This document shows positions 1 to 10,964 of a DNA stretch of 64,000 nt, one piece after another; the first letter of the stretch is position 1, and every line of letters starts with the position of its first letter. The notes under the pieces are model-generated. The model was not told the origin of the DNA. It saw only the letters and a list, made by a program, of their open reading frames with translations, and did no database searches. The position numbers and the translations under genes are program-made. This DNA is from Phaeodactylum tricornutum CCAP 1055/1 (taxonomy: Eukaryota > Bacillariophyta > Bacillariophyceae > Surirellales > Neidiaceae), in assembly GCF_000150955.2 (NCBI RefSeq), contig NC_011684.1, positions 620,001 through 684,000 of the forward strand, given 5' to 3'.

Positions 1-208
1 ATTCAATAGCCTTGTCTTTATCGTTGACGACCAGCGAACCGTCCTGGTTTTCGCGCATGATTAAGGTTCCCCCGCAAAAGAGAACTAGCACCTTGGGTGG
101 CACCGTTTCGTAGACCTTGTAGGATTCCGTCAAACGCAAGGCACTGGGATTAATCGAAGCCGCTCGCGAAGGGCAGAGATAAGCCGGGCTTGGTCCAATC
201 GGTGCCAT
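1..208 (-). CDS. L-asparaginase, N-terminal fragment (runs off the window)
   Basis: The 69 visible codons start at the ATG at 208 and continue past the left edge. After about 37 variable residues comes PKVLVLFCGGTLIM, the first beta strand and GGT nucleophile loop of the asparaginase/glutaminase family; the Thr of GGT is the catalytic nucleophile there. The enzyme hydrolyses L-asparagine to aspartate and ammonia. There is no evident signal peptide, so a cytosolic enzyme is likely, but most of the protein is outside the window. Assignment rests on this one conserved block. Confidence 0.7.
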   Translation of the reverse strand, partial: MAPIGPSPAYLCPSRAASINPSALRLTESYKVYETVPPKVLVLFCGGTLIMRENQDGSLVVNDKDKAIE

Positions 209-898
209 GACAACTCTCGTATGTTCTTGTAGAAGGATGGTGGATACTATTTGCAGCGTTTATCGAGGATGTTGCGGTGTTATTGACTTTCCAATCAAGG
301 TCAGCTTCTGTGACCCGGTTGATGTAATGGGCCTCTCAGCAATGTTGCAGGTTACCTATAACAACGTCACTGAGGAAGAAGACGGTATGAGAGGAACGAG
401 TCTTCCTTGGGCGCAGCGATTAGAGGGACGAACGAAACCAAAAACCGATCTGCGAATGTTCGATCGACCAAAAAATGAGGTTGTTAGCACCAGCACGCTT
501 GAAATAGTAACTTGTATAGATTCCTGTATAGAACACCTCTGCATTCCCAAGCGGTCTGCGCTTGAACAGTGACGAAGCTGATACCCTCAAAACAATAAAC
601 TACGTACGTTCAGGAAGCCAAATCGATGCAATAGGAGGGCTCAAACGAGTATACTGGTTTGGATCTCGAACGAAGCACTTTCGTCGACTGGAAACTATTT
701 ACTGTTCCGCTACAGCACATGTAACTTTCTAGAATTGTAAACTGCCGTTGTGGATTTACTGGACTCTCTACCAAAGGACACACGTTTGGTCAAGTTCACG
801 GCATGATTGCAATCGTGATTTGTGTCGTCGCTGAACACGTGTTTACTATAGATTCCTAACAAAAAAGCTCTGACATGTATCTGCTCATCCTTTTTGTC
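209..898. other. Intergenic region upstream of the asparaginase gene
   Basis: About 690 bases between the asparaginase start and the phosphoglycerate kinase stop, both on the minus strand. A 121-codon open frame on the plus strand has no recognisable domain or family and is taken as chance. I see no repeat or RNA gene here. Confidence 0.5.
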
Positions 899-2209
899 TT
901 AATCGTAATCGGCAATGGCAGCCACTCCAGGCAGAATGTCTCCGGCCAAGAGTTCCAGGGTGGCACCACCTCCGGTACTGACATACGATACAGCTTCCGT
1001 CTTACCGAAGGCTTCCAAAGCGGCCACGGAGTCACCGCCTCCCACAACAGAAACGGTACCGTTCTTGGTGAGGGATTCAATGGCGTCCACGAGGCCACGG
1101 GTTCCTTCGTCAAAAGGCGGGACTTCGAAAACACCGGCTGGTCCGTTGACGACTATCTTGGTCGCCTTGGCGAGACCGTCGGCAATTATCTTCACCGACT
1201 TGGGACCGATGTCGAGACCCATCCAACCATCGTCAATACCAGCATCCGTATTGAGCTCAAAGGTCTTGGTGTCGGCCTTGTCCATGGGCCCCTTGGGGAA
1301 GGACTGCGAGCACACGGCATCGACCGGTAGAATAATAGTCTTTCCCATGCTGTCAGCCTGTTTCAGTAAATCTTTGGCAGTGTCAATCATGCTATCTTCG
1401 ACGAGACTATCACCAATTTTGATGCCTTGCGCCTTTAGGAAGGTAAAGGCGAGTCCACCTTGAAGGACGAGGGTCTGGACATTCTTCAGAAGTCCCTCAA
1501 TGACAGGAAGCTTGGTGGACACCTTGGATCCGCCAATAATGGCGGCAATCTGTTCATCGGACGAGGCGTTCTTAAAGTCAAGGTAGGCGAGTTCGGACGC
1601 CACCAAACATCCAATTCCGCAAACTTCTTTGGGTAGCAAGGCGGGCACTCCGGCGACACTAGCGTGCGCCCGGTGCGATGTACCAAAGGCGTCATTGACG
1701 TATCCATCAGCGTAGGATGCGAGGCTTTTACGAAAGTCTTCACCGTTCTTTTCTTCTTCCTTATAGAAGCGTAGATTCTCCAGCAAGCAGACTCCGCCGC
1801 CTTCGGCAGGGAGTTCGCGAATGGTGCTTTGTGCGTGGAGACAGTCGTCGCCAAAGAGCACTTCTTGATCAAGGAGTTTGGCGAGATGATCCGCAACGGG
1901 CTTGAGGCTGAGCTCGTGTCGCTGCTGTCGCGTTTCTTCGTCGTCAGCGGCTTTTTGCACCAACTTGGGGCGACCCATGTGCGAGACGAGCACGGCGTTG
2001 CACTTGGCGTTAACCACGGCCTTGATGGTCGGTAGGGCTCCGCGGATGCGCGAGTCGTCCGTGATCTTGCCGTCGCTATTCATGGGAACGTTGAAATCGA
2101 CACGAACCAGAATGGTCTTGGCCGATTGTTTCTGGAGTGCCTCGATGACGTCAAAGACGTTGCGTTTGCGGGTGGCTCCGGGAGCAAGCTTGGGCATGTC
2201 GGAAGCCAT
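899..2209 (-). CDS. PGK: Phosphoglycerate kinase, without a targeting presequence
   Basis: 436 residues, intronless, the usual length of a PGK. It interconverts 1,3-bisphosphoglycerate + ADP and 3-phosphoglycerate + ATP in glycolysis and the Calvin cycle. Landmarks in order: RVDFNVP near residue 37 (substrate Asp/Asn), SHMGRP, LLENLRF, DAFGTSHRAHAS, IGGSKVSTK (nucleotide-site Lys), GGLAFTFLKAQG, VVGGGDSVAA and the C-terminal STGGGATLELL. The start ATG at 2209 leaves only about 20 residues before the core, with no signal peptide or F-type plastid motif. A cytosolic isoform is therefore inferred; diatoms typically keep several PGKs, some plastidial or mitochondrial. A second Met at residue 5 is an equally possible start. 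Confidence 0.95.
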   Translation of the reverse strand: MASDMPKLAPGATRKRNVFDVIEALQKQSAKTILVRVDFNVPMNSDGKITDDSRIRGALPTIKAVVNAKCNAVLVSHMGRPKLVQKAADDEETRQQRHELSLKPVADHLAKLLDQEVLFGDDCLHAQSTIRELPAEGGGVCLLENLRFYKEEEKNGEDFRKSLASYADGYVNDAFGTSHRAHASVAGVPALLPKEVCGIGCLVASELAYLDFKNASSDEQIAAIIGGSKVSTKLPVIEGLLKNVQTLVLQGGLAFTFLKAQGIKIGDSLVEDSMIDTAKDLLKQADSMGKTIILPVDAVCSQSFPKGPMDKADTKTFELNTDAGIDDGWMGLDIGPKSVKIIADGLAKATKIVVNGPAGVFEVPPFDEGTRGLVDAIESLTKNGTVSVVGGGDSVAALEAFGKTEAVSYVSTGGGATLELLAGDILPGVAAIADYD

Positions 2210-3204
2210 GGTGTGACTGTCTCAACAAATTGTTATTTTACAGTTAGTAGAAAAACGAGAACTTTGGTTTCGGTTAACAGCAAGTTTTTGTGTTAGACTC
2301 CCAGTCAAGAAGTAGATAAACGTAGGGAAATGGACTCACTTGTGCAACGAAAAGATTCGAAACGACTTGCAGTGGTGTTTCGAAAGGGATCCACGTTGTC
2401 AACGAACTGTACGTCAAAGATACCGTGCGGAACAGCTGGCCTTACGACACGGGACGTCACCGTACGAGTTGCTTTACGTACCGTAGTAGTCCGAGTGAAG
2501 GAAGATTTGGATTTGTGGCACCTTGGAAGCTCGCGAGTTGAAGGTACGATAGACAGAGTGGGTTCGCATCCAGGAAGCGGAAAACTGTATTGCGTCATCA
2601 AGACCCTTTTGCGAACGGTACCAACCTTCTGGTTGTGTCTGTGCTGTGACAGATGGCGCCGCTTTCCCAATGGAACACTCCCGTCCGTCCTCCCCAACAT
2701 CTTATTACAGTGTACGTACGCTACCCGTTTGCAAGAAACACAAATGTCTTTCACTCCCGATCGTACGCTCGAGTGCTACTCTAGTTAGTAGAGCTACTAG
2801 TACATAACTCTATTGACTGTGAATCTGACCGTAAGTGTGCGAAAACAGGACACTCTGTTTTTCGTTTGAAGCCGTCTCTACGACTTATTTTGCGACATGT
2901 ACTCTGTTATGATGCAAGTCATTCGACGGCCCACAGACACTTTACCTCTCGCTCTCTAGAGTAGAGGTCGTGCTTTTCTTTCGGGGAAGCAAAAACCACG
3001 AATGCTTTGATCCTGGTAACGACCAATTTGTCTGCGAAGTGCCTTTACATTAGACGTGTCACTGTTTTGTTGCTGGTTTGTGTGAGATTGTTTGCGCTAC
3101 CAACACACTATCATCCTCCTTTCGCGTACAAACAAGGGAAGAACGGCACACTCCAGTGCAAAGACAAGATATCTATCAGCTTCCTGATCCACTGTTGAGA
3201 GACA
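2210..3204. other. Head-to-head intergenic region between PGK and the 3205 gene
   Basis: About 1 kb shared upstream region. It holds TAACTGTAA at 2238-2246 and the near-consensus TTGACTGTGAA at 2813-2823. Overlapping open frames of about 150 codons on both strands at 2305-2788 show no recognisable family and are judged spurious. Confidence 0.5.
2238..2246 (-). promoter_or_regulatory. TAACTGTAA element close to the PGK start
   Basis: An exact TAACTGTAA on the minus strand, 29 bases upstream of the PGK ATG. It contains TAACTG, which matches the core recognised by Myb-type regulators (established for Myb proteins; a link to this gene is inference). Confidence 0.45.
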
Positions 3205-6200
3205 ATGAAGTACACCGCCTTCCACGAGCAGCGCTTCCGAGATTCTGGTACGTGCGTGTACTTTTCGCGTGACCCAGTAAGGTTGTGATATTGCGCACAG
3301 ACACAGTTAGTCCTGTCTTTGTTTCTCACAAGCGTGTTCTACGTTGCTGCCGAAACCGTCGTTATGCACACAATCAAACCCCGTTGCTGGTACGATCCGT
3401 AGTCGACCAGGCTTTGAAGAATGTCAAAACCATTTTGGATACGACCCGCAATCCGCGTTTAGCGGCAGAGGAGTCGCACGCCTACGATGACAAATTTGCC
3501 TTGGCGGAGTTTTTGACCAACACCGCCGTGGCTTCGCATATGAATGCACTGGAACGTCTCGGATTGGAATCGGAACAGCTACGAAAGGTTGCGTCGTGGG
3601 TGCATGACGATCAAAAGCCCGTCACGTTGCGATTTCAAGCGCAGGATTCGTGCACTTTTCTAAAGGAGCAGGAAGTCGCTATTCCATCGTCGAGCGAGTT
3701 TGAGACGACGTCTACATCCACCCAATCATCGCCGTCGTCTGCCGGATTCTTTAGCGGCGGAACAAAGACGGAAAAGACTTCGACGAGGGTCATTCAAAAA
3801 TTGAAGGAATACCATTGGAAAGTTCGGGTTGCCTATCGGATTTTTCTTTTCTGCGCCAGTGATCTAGACTCGTCGATTGAGCTAAGCTCACGGGAAACGT
3901 CTACCATAATCGTTACTTCGGGCGGCCAAGCACGCCCGGGTGGAGCTTCCGTTTCATCGGGTCGTCCCCTGCCTCCCATTCGGGATACAACTGCCCATGC
4001 ACCCGTGGACGTCAACATGACTTGGTTCTTTCAGATGTTGTCACCGAAGGAACGAATTTGCCAGTTTTCTATCGATCGAACATCCGAAAAAGCTGTCGGG
4101 ACTTGCAAGACACCGCGTCGCAATGACCAGGTTGACCAAGCCGTCCACTTTCAAAAGTCGTTCTTTGACTGGGCCGGCGCGACTCAGAATTTCTTCACAC
4201 AACGCGTAGAAAACGAAATTGTTGGCAAACACCGACCTTTGGTGGACGCCAAGGATGTCGACATTCCCCAGCCGTTTCCCGCGGGAACGCGTTGCGTTAT
4301 ACATGGTTTACAAAAGGAACCTGCGTTCAACGGGAAAGTTGTAGTTGTTATCGACTACGCTGTAGAGCAAGAACGCTACAATGTGGCACGAGAATCGATC
4401 AATTCGGGACTTCCCCCCAAGCTGCTTATTAAACCGAAGAATCTCAAGCCGGAACACAACGGATCGACGCGAGCCGCTTTACTGGCTGACATTTCTACCG
4501 ATGGAGTCTTTTGCCCCATTTTGCCGCTCACGGAAGACGCAAAGGTCTTGTCGATGGGAGACGTTGGTGAATTTTTGGACGAGCAAGTTCGGTCCCTCAA
4601 TGAGAAGACGGAGAATCTTTCAAAGATGTTTCCACCGAGGCAACTGGTCAAGTTAACCTCAATTGCGGAGGCCACGATTGTAGTAATGTGTCAGCATATC
4701 CGTGATTTGAGCACACTGTACGGTGACGGAGTGGACTATATTGAAAACATGATCAAACAACAGCTCGTCGAGGCTATTGGCAAGGAAGTTCAAAGCGAAG
4801 ATTTCGATTTATTTATGAAGTTTCATAATCGAAAGCTGTACGGCCCGGATTACGCTCCCAAACCCTTCACGTACGCTGTTCGGAGACCAAATCGGTTCCC
4901 CGAAGGCGTGCTGACCATTGAAAGTATCCACGACAAACACGAACCGATCGAGACTTTTGCGCGAAAGATTGAAGGAAGTGCGAGCTCTCCCATTTATGTT
5001 CCGATCAATGCGGCGACGTCGATTGAAATTACCGGCGACCGTTACCTACATGGATGGATGCAACACCGCTTCGAAGTTCAACCCAGGAACGGATATCAAT
5101 TGGCCGCTCGCGCTCGTCAGTTTTCGAGCTTTCTCGTGATTGTGGGTACAATGGCCGGGCCTAGCCAGTTTGATCCAAAGGAGGCTATCATTCTTCAAAA
5201 CAAGGATGAAGTTCTTATTCCTCTTTTGACTACTGTATTGCCGACCGCAAAAGAGTTCAAAGACGCAATCTCATCTTTGTCGCCCGAACAAAAGGCGTTC
5301 GCTCAGGCGTATCGGAGTATGCAGTTGGAGTCCTCAGTTTTTGGTGTGTGTGTGATTCAGCTAAAGGCTCAATTGGAAAAGCTTTTGGGCCTATGGGATG
5401 GAGCTCTAACAAAGGAAATTCAGTTGACGCAAGATTTAATGTCACTTTTTGTCGACTACCAAATTCCAAGTGACTTGGTTTCGTTTGACGGTCCAAGCGA
5501 TAAAGATCAAGACTTCAAACTTTTGGCGGTTAAAAAACACGTGAAGTCTGTAAAGGATGTTGTGATTGCGGAAAAGGAAAAACAAATCGCGGAAGAGGCG
5601 CGAAAAGCAGATATGAGAGCTGAGATGAATTTTACCGGCGAGACCGAGCAAATTGAGAACGGAATGGATCTACATTATGGCGATGAGGGAACGAGGATGC
5701 TTCGCTCTACTGAAGTAAGCTACCCAATGGCCTCGATGGCGAGTTGTGCCTCTGCGTCTCGCGCTCCTGAAGCGCTGAAGAAAACAAGGTCCAAAGGTGT
5801 CTATGCTACCAGCAAGCGCACAAATGCCTCGCTGCCATCCCGGGCGCCTACTCCTTCCATACCGTTATCAACCGAGCCCGTCCAGCCTGGCATGACATCG
5901 CTTGCTCCAAGCAACACTTCAGTAACCGAGGATTTCACGGTAGTCCCAAAGCTGCTCGATTCAAAGATTGAAAAGTATGATAACGATGACGCTCTGCGCT
6001 CGACCATCATTAAAGCAGGGGCGGTATGGACACGAGTTCGGCAGGAGAATCTACTCACTTTTGCAAAGTTGTCGACCCTGGTGGGTCCCGTTGTCGAGGA
6101 TGAACGAAGAAAGGCTTTTGATCTTTTGGACGCTATTAGTCGAAGCGGAACCCTACCGATTGACTGCGCAGAGCTGCACATAATTGTCGGCGTTGCTCAC

Positions 6201-6383
6201 TGCTTCGAAAATGACTGTATGGGAACAATCATTCAGGATAATGTAAATCCAATCGAGAAGGTAGAAAAGTCATCATTGATGATCGCAGGTACAATATTTG
6301 GAGAGTCGACGAAGAAGCTCATAGCGGACAAGACCCAACTCGAACGTGTTCAAAATGTATTTCCGCAATTGCTTAGTTCCTAG
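3205..6383 (+). CDS. Large conserved-looking protein of unknown function (about 1,041 residues)
   Basis: I do not recognise the family. The long frame begins without an ATG, and the first good upstream ATG is at 3205. Exon 1 (MKYTAFHEQRFRDS) would end at 3247 before a GTACGT donor and join at 3301 (or 3307), giving about 1,041 residues; a GTGTAC donor at 3256 with an acceptor at 3332 also keeps frame. The middle is rich in predicted helix. Around residues 755-795 there is a charged stretch with EKEKQIAEEARKAD, followed by a low-complexity Ser/Pro/Thr linker and a helical C-terminal block of about 140 residues. No signal peptide, membrane segment or catalytic motif is visible. The upstream region is shared with PGK, transcribed in the opposite direction. 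Confidence 0.75.
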
Positions 6384-6634
6384 CTCTCAAGCAAGGAAAG
6401 GTCTGCCGCAAAAAATTGAAAACTGTAAGTTAGGTTCGTTTTGTCCGGGAAAATGGGAGTTCCTACTTTTCAAGCTTCTGCAACCAGACCGAGAAACCTC
6501 ACTTCCTGTTGAACGGTTGTAGTAGGACTGATGTGAACGGTGCAGTCTATCAAGCCCAGGTTTTCCCCACCGACAGAAAGATTGGACTTTCACATTTCGC
6601 CGCAAGCGTTAAATTTTTCCTTTTCCAACGGAGC

Positions 6635-6657
6635 TTACAGTTAGTTGTCAACTGTAA
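6635..6657. promoter_or_regulatory. Inverted pair TTACAGTT...AACTGTAA
   Basis: TTACAGTT at 6635-6642 and AACTGTAA at 6650-6657 form perfect 8-base inverted arms around 7 bases. The left half is part of an exact TAACTGTAA on the minus strand (6635-6643). This would suit a dimeric or paired-site regulator; function is inferred. Confidence 0.4.
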
Positions 6658-7087
6658 CATAAATTTCCCCGTATTGATACATTTTAGTTCCAGTCACGGG
6701 GTTTCCTTGTGGTCACGACTAGCTAGACGGCTCAACCAGCGTGGTGTACGGGTAGACACGGTATCGCAAAACATTTCCCTGTCACAGTCAGTAAAATCTC
6801 GCACCGATCGCTGGAGTCGCTCTTGACAATGAACAATTTACTTTATTCCGATCATTTGTACGAACGTATTTGGCGGAATTGCTAACCCGAATCTAGCCCA
6901 GAAAACCTGCGCAGCGCAATTGTAGCGGTTTTGGATTTTGAGGCTATCGTGCTTTGTCAACGAGATCAGGAGCGCAGCAACCGTCTTGGGACATTCGCCT
7001 TCCCCGATATAACCACATACGCTTTACTCGACGGAGTCTCGACAGAAATGGATGACTGTGAAGTAATCGTAGGTACATATAAGTTAC

Positions 7088-7648
7088 AGTGACAGTAGAC
7101 TGCTTGATGCTCTCTAGAGTAGTGACTGACTGTGAGTCGTGGATATTGAGGACGGTACTGTTGGATATGCCCTTTGCATTCCTTTACACATGCCCGATAC
7201 CAGCAAATCTTGAGGGATCGTGACTGTAACTGGCACGATGACAGATAGTCGGAAAATATGATCACGTGCCTTGCACCACCGCGCGCAGGGCAATTCCAAT
7301 TGTTTCCCGAATCTGTTCTCTGCGGGGTTCATATGGGGTACCTTCCCAATAAGCAAGCTACTGTAAACAAAGTGTTAGGGTAGTGGCCTGGTCAGCTGTT
7401 CACGGAATCTGTACTGGAATCTTTCGGATGTACAGGCTCTGCGTAGGCAACGCGTCCGATTGGTACCGAACGAAAACGAGTTTGAGTACTAGATCCCAGT
7501 CTTCGTCGGTTCCAACGGGAAAAGCCCACTTTCGGGAGAAGCGTCGTCATGTTTTCGAAACTCATTCCCAACTTACAGAGCCTTCGAATCATTCATTACT
7601 TGTGAAGCATTAAGAGTGAACGAACTACCAACTGCCATCAAAGCATTC
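7088..7648 (-). repeat. Duplicated 5' flank, left copy (partner at 31639-32165, inverted)
   Basis: Read on the minus strand from 7648 downward, this region aligns over more than 500 bases with 31639-32165 read on the plus strand. Shared blocks include GAATGCTTTGATGG, GTAAGTTGGGAATG, CGTTTTCGTTCGGTACC, ATCGGACGCGTTG and GCAAAGGGCATATCCA-type runs, with small indels. I estimate identity at roughly three quarters by eye. The copy ends 33 bases before the ATG of the downstream gene, so it covers its whole proximal promoter and 5' leader. Confidence 0.8.
7126..7136 (+). promoter_or_regulatory. CTGACTGTGAG element
   Basis: Exact copy of the recurrent word CTGACWGTGAG, inside the left duplicated 5' flank. 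The matching place in the right copy has lost the match. Confidence 0.35.
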
Positions 7649-7681
7649 CTATACACACACACACAAATACAAACACACATC

Positions 7682-8746
7682 ATGCCAATCATAACAACAA
7701 CACGACGCAAGCGTAGATCCATAAAGCCATTCCAGCAACGCGAGACCATGAAACCTACCGGCCCTTCCGTGTTCGGCCCCCGGTCGAACAAACGCACCCT
7801 GTCGTCTTTCTTGATCCTGTTCATTGGTGTTATGCTCTCGATTGCAGCGGTTGACATTTGGTCTAGACGACGGCTGTCCACAAGCTCTGATCAACAAGCG
7901 TTTCGAACGAGTGTTTCTACCAACCAGCACCAGAAGAGCTTCGAGCCATGGTCTACAGGGCTCGCAGCCAAGCAAAGCTTTGGCTTCTTTGACGATATTG
8001 GAGATACAGCCTGGAGTCGGATGCGGAACAATGCTGTCAATTTTCAGCAGTACCGCAAACCCCAAAAACCCGATACTGGCAACGAGGACCCTTGGAGGTG
8101 GTATATCAATAACTTGGAGCCGGACTTTTCTTGTCCTCACGCAGCTCGAGTAGGAGGACATGGAGACGGTCCAAAGTGGGTCTGTGACCCTCATCGCTTG
8201 CAAGCGAAAGACGATTGTCTGATCTATTCCATTGGAAGTAGCGGAAACTATTTGTTTGAAGACAGCTTGTTGGGCCTTGCGGGGAAAGGGCAATGTGAGA
8301 TCCATGTCTTTGACTTTGGCGACTTTGATCGTCCTGAGAATGCAGACAACAGAATTTTCTACCACCCCTGGGGATTGGGAAGTAGTTATGATGATGTGTA
8401 CAGTGACAGGATCAAGAAGATTGCTGGTGAACAGGAAGTCTTGACGTTTCAAGAAATTCTTCGCCGACTGAACCACGAGAATCGAACCATCGACCTCTTC
8501 AAGATAGACTGTGAAGGCTGTGAATGGAGTAGCTACAAGGACTGGATTGATAAAGACCTTCGTCAGATACAAATTGAGGTGCACGGACTGCCGTCTGCTA
8601 GGTCAGGTATCAGCGGATCGGATTTCTACAACTCCTTCCGCAACAACTCGTTTGCCATGTTCAGCAAAGAGCACAACCAATTCACCAAAAGTTGCTACGA
8701 ACTCAGTTACATCAAACTGTCGAAGGACTTCTGGGAAACGAATTAG
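7682..8746 (+). CDS. Membrane-anchored methyltransferase-like protein (METTL24/Methyltransf_22 type)
   Basis: 354 residues from the ATG at 7682; the frame is open further upstream but without an ATG. The duplicated 5' flank and a shared ACATCATG context also point to this start. An Arg/Lys-rich N-terminus is followed by one hydrophobic segment (about residues 40-58), as in a type II membrane protein. The lumenal part has CPHAARVGGHGDGPKWVCDPH, then CLIYSIGSSGNYLFEDSLL, VFDFGDF and IDLFKIDCEGCEW. These are the Cys-bracketed entry and Rossmann-like strands of the METTL24/Methyltransf_22 group, related to FkbM methyltransferases. The expected SAM loop is present as YSIGSSGNY. A Golgi or ER location and a glycan or small-molecule substrate are inference. 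Confidence 0.8.
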   Translation: MPIITTTRRKRRSIKPFQQRETMKPTGPSVFGPRSNKRTLSSFLILFIGVMLSIAAVDIWSRRRLSTSSDQQAFRTSVSTNQHQKSFEPWSTGLAAKQSFGFFDDIGDTAWSRMRNNAVNFQQYRKPQKPDTGNEDPWRWYINNLEPDFSCPHAARVGGHGDGPKWVCDPHRLQAKDDCLIYSIGSSGNYLFEDSLLGLAGKGQCEIHVFDFGDFDRPENADNRIFYHPWGLGSSYDDVYSDRIKKIAGEQEVLTFQEILRRLNHENRTIDLFKIDCEGCEWSSYKDWIDKDLRQIQIEVHGLPSARSGISGSDFYNSFRNNSFAMFSKEHNQFTKSCYELSYIKLSKDFWETN

Positions 8747-9042
8747 TGAAAGGATGTATATTCGTGCAGTGCATACTGTATAACCTACAATTAATAAGTA
8801 GCATTTCTGTATGACAAGGTACTTCCTGTACAGAAACAAATGTAGATAGTCGGGTGACGAAAAACGACGACAAAGTGTGGGGTCGTTCCAGAGGTACGGT
8901 CATCACAGTTGACCGGATTTGTAAATGCCAAGAGAATACTCCTGCAAAGGGGAATTCGTAGCGTGGTCTCCCCACTAAACATAGGCACACAGCATCTATC
9001 GCTAAGAAGGCGATGTGGAGCCTTACGGATAGACCGAGTCAC

Positions 9043-10279
9043 TCATTCCGACGCGAATGGTGCTCGCCTAAAGACGAAAAGTTTTTCGTAGCCCTTGTCG
9101 CCAAAGGAATGAACGGGTGCAGATTGCTCTAGAATCCAGTCACCCTCTTCCATAAAGTCGAAAAAAATGTCGTCCGCGTTCGATCCCCCACGACCTTCGC
9201 CACTGATCACAAGGACAAGGTATTAAAGAGCGTGAGTGATTCCAGAAGCCAATGATGCCTCGCGAAAGTGGTGTATGTTCTTACACGTAAACAATAGTAT
9301 CGTTGAGCTCGGGCGAAGATTCGACGTAAATGTGTGCCGCGTTTACTGCCATCCCGCCTGGTGGCGGATACACCAAAAGCAAGACACGACCCCGACAAGT
9401 CCACTGCTGCAAAATGGACAAAGAAGAATCGCAGTGTCGCACTTTATGAAAGTATTCGCGATACGGCTGTGTCTTTTCGTGAAAGACTTTCGGATCGAGA
9501 GGTAACTGACTCATGTCATCGTAGGCCAACACAAAATCGAACTGCTTGCTACGAGGCCGAAAATTCGAATCGTTTGTGGAAGTGCTTTCGATGTACCGAT
9601 CCACCAGCGCACGCGCCCACTGTCCGTTGCCGGCGCCAATTTCCACAATCCCTCGATCGGCTGCCAATTCTAAAAGCAGATCCAGTATTGCATCCGTCCA
9701 ACCGGTGCATCCGTACCGCGACAAAAAGTCTTGCCGATCTTGCGGCCCTACACCCTTTCCGTACAACAATTCGTACAACGTCTTCACAATACCCGCTACA
9801 GCCTGAGGATCTTTCGGCGTCTCTGCGGCAACGCTGTTTTGTAGCGCCTGCACCGCTTGTGAGTCTCGTTGACGTTGACGTAAATACCGAGACCTGAGTA
9901 CCAAATCTGGATCTCGTTTGTTGAGAAGTCGAGGCAAAGGAAGGGAAGCAAGCGACAGAGAATAGAAGAAGCGGCGTGTTCGAGTCAGCGGCGAGACCTC
10001 GCGTCGATCTCTTGCGGAAGGTATGGTCGAAAAAGGCCCCGATGCATTCCGTTCGCAGCCAACAGTCGTTCTACCGTGATGTAATAGAAGGGAATGGAAG
10101 GGAAAATCCTTCCGACCTTCCAAACATCGAGAACTGCTGATCAACACTTTACGTTTCAAAAACGTCTCACCCAACGAACGTTCTGCATCGTAGGCAATGA
10201 GAAACACGCTTGCTCCAGCTAGAGTCAGAAATACTTTGGGGCGCCTTAGTGATCGGAGCGACTGTTCTATCATCAACAT
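9043..10279 (-). CDS. SAM-dependent methyltransferase-like protein with an N-terminal hydrophobic segment, two exons
   Basis: Exon 1 is 10279-9285 and exon 2 is 9202-9043, with an 82-nt intron (donor GTAAGA, acceptor GATCAG). Splicing in phase 2 restores the sequence NDTIVYVGEGRGGSNADD and gives 384 residues ending RRAPFASE; without it the frame stops just after YV. The SAM-binding strand-loop is GIVEIGAGNGQWARAL in the second half. VYPPPGGMAVNAA and VGEGRGG are further conserved blocks of this eukaryotic algal group. Residues 14-28 are hydrophobic (FLTLAGASVFLIAYD), suggesting a membrane anchor or targeting signal. The substrate is unknown. It lies head to head with the possible small membrane protein at 10520. 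Confidence 0.8.
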
Positions 10280-10385
10280 TTTCGTACAAGAAAGATGTCT
10301 TTGCCAAAACCAAACAATTGTGTGTCCTCTCCGAAGAAATGAACAAAGAGGAATCTTCGACGTTTTTGTTGCGCGTGAGAAGGAT

Positions 10386-10394
10386 TAACTGTAA
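10386..10394 (+). promoter_or_regulatory. TAACTGTAA element between divergent genes
   Basis: Exact TAACTGTAA located 107 bases upstream of the methyltransferase ATG (10279) and 125 bases upstream of the small plus-strand frame at 10520. Confidence 0.4.
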
Positions 10395-10519
10395 CATTTC
10401 TGGAAGACAAATGAATGGCACCGACAGACAGACTCAGAGCTCGAGTCCCTTGAACTGTTGGTTCCCGTTTCCGCGTCGTCGTGGGCTGTGCGTGACGTTT
10501 CTCATAGTCAATAACCACC

Positions 10520-10693
10520 ATGGCCGCTCGAACGCAAGAGACTGTGGCGGCAGAGTCACTTGGTCCGTTGATCTTTTTTACACTTTTAGGGCTAGCTATT
10601 TTAGCGTGTTCCCTATTGAACTGTTGGATCGAAGAAAGCCGGGAAGTTTACTACGACAAGGGCAAACCACTGAAATCGCACAAGGCACCATGA
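10520..10693 (+). CDS. Possible 57-residue single-pass membrane protein
   Basis: A short frame begins in a strong eukaryotic start context (ACCACCATGG). It encodes MAARTQETVAAESLG, then a clear transmembrane segment (PLIFFTLLGLAILACSLLNC, about residues 16-35), then a charged tail WIEESREVYYDKGKPLKSHKAP before TGA. The layout is that of a small tail-exposed membrane protein. It sits head to head with the methyltransferase gene, with a TAACTGTAA word between them. I do not recognise a family, and a longer overlapping frame in another phase has no comparable features. It could be a chance frame. Confidence 0.4.
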   Translation: MAARTQETVAAESLGPLIFFTLLGLAILACSLLNCWIEESREVYYDKGKPLKSHKAP

Positions 10694-10964
10694 TACGCCG
10701 CGACATTTCGAACGACATTACGAAAAAGTGTTGGACTACTGTGCTCAAAGAAGCGGCGCCTCCTGTAAACTTACGCTTCTTGTGCCCATATCGCACAGCG
10801 GCTTAATTTTCTTCAGTCTAATCACCACAATATGATGTACAAGAACAAAGGGCTGGGCAACGAGCTTGATACTTGTTGGTTGGTTCCGCAATGGACGCAA
10901 GCACATGTCTGCCTTACTATTAACAATACACCAGTCAAACTTGCCGACGTGAATCCATCAAATA

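Larger units (their letters stand above)
6384..7681. other. Intergenic region carrying a palindromic element and the left copy of a duplicated 5' flank
   Basis: About 1.3 kb between two plus-strand genes. It contains an inverted pair of TAACTG words (6635-6657), a duplicated 5' flank (7088-7648) and a CTGACTGTGAG word. Short open frames here lack any family signature. An 80-codon minus frame at 7114-7356 resembles a frame in the other repeat copy. The differences between the two are not concentrated at third codon positions, so I read it as non-coding. Confidence 0.5.

Noticed and set aside
2305-2788. Overlapping 150-codon frames on both strands between PGK and the 3205 gene
   Set aside because: Mutually antisense, no motif, inside a promoter region.
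7649-8584. 311-codon minus-strand open frame
   Set aside because: Antisense to the METTL24-like gene, which has clear motifs; no motif on this strand.
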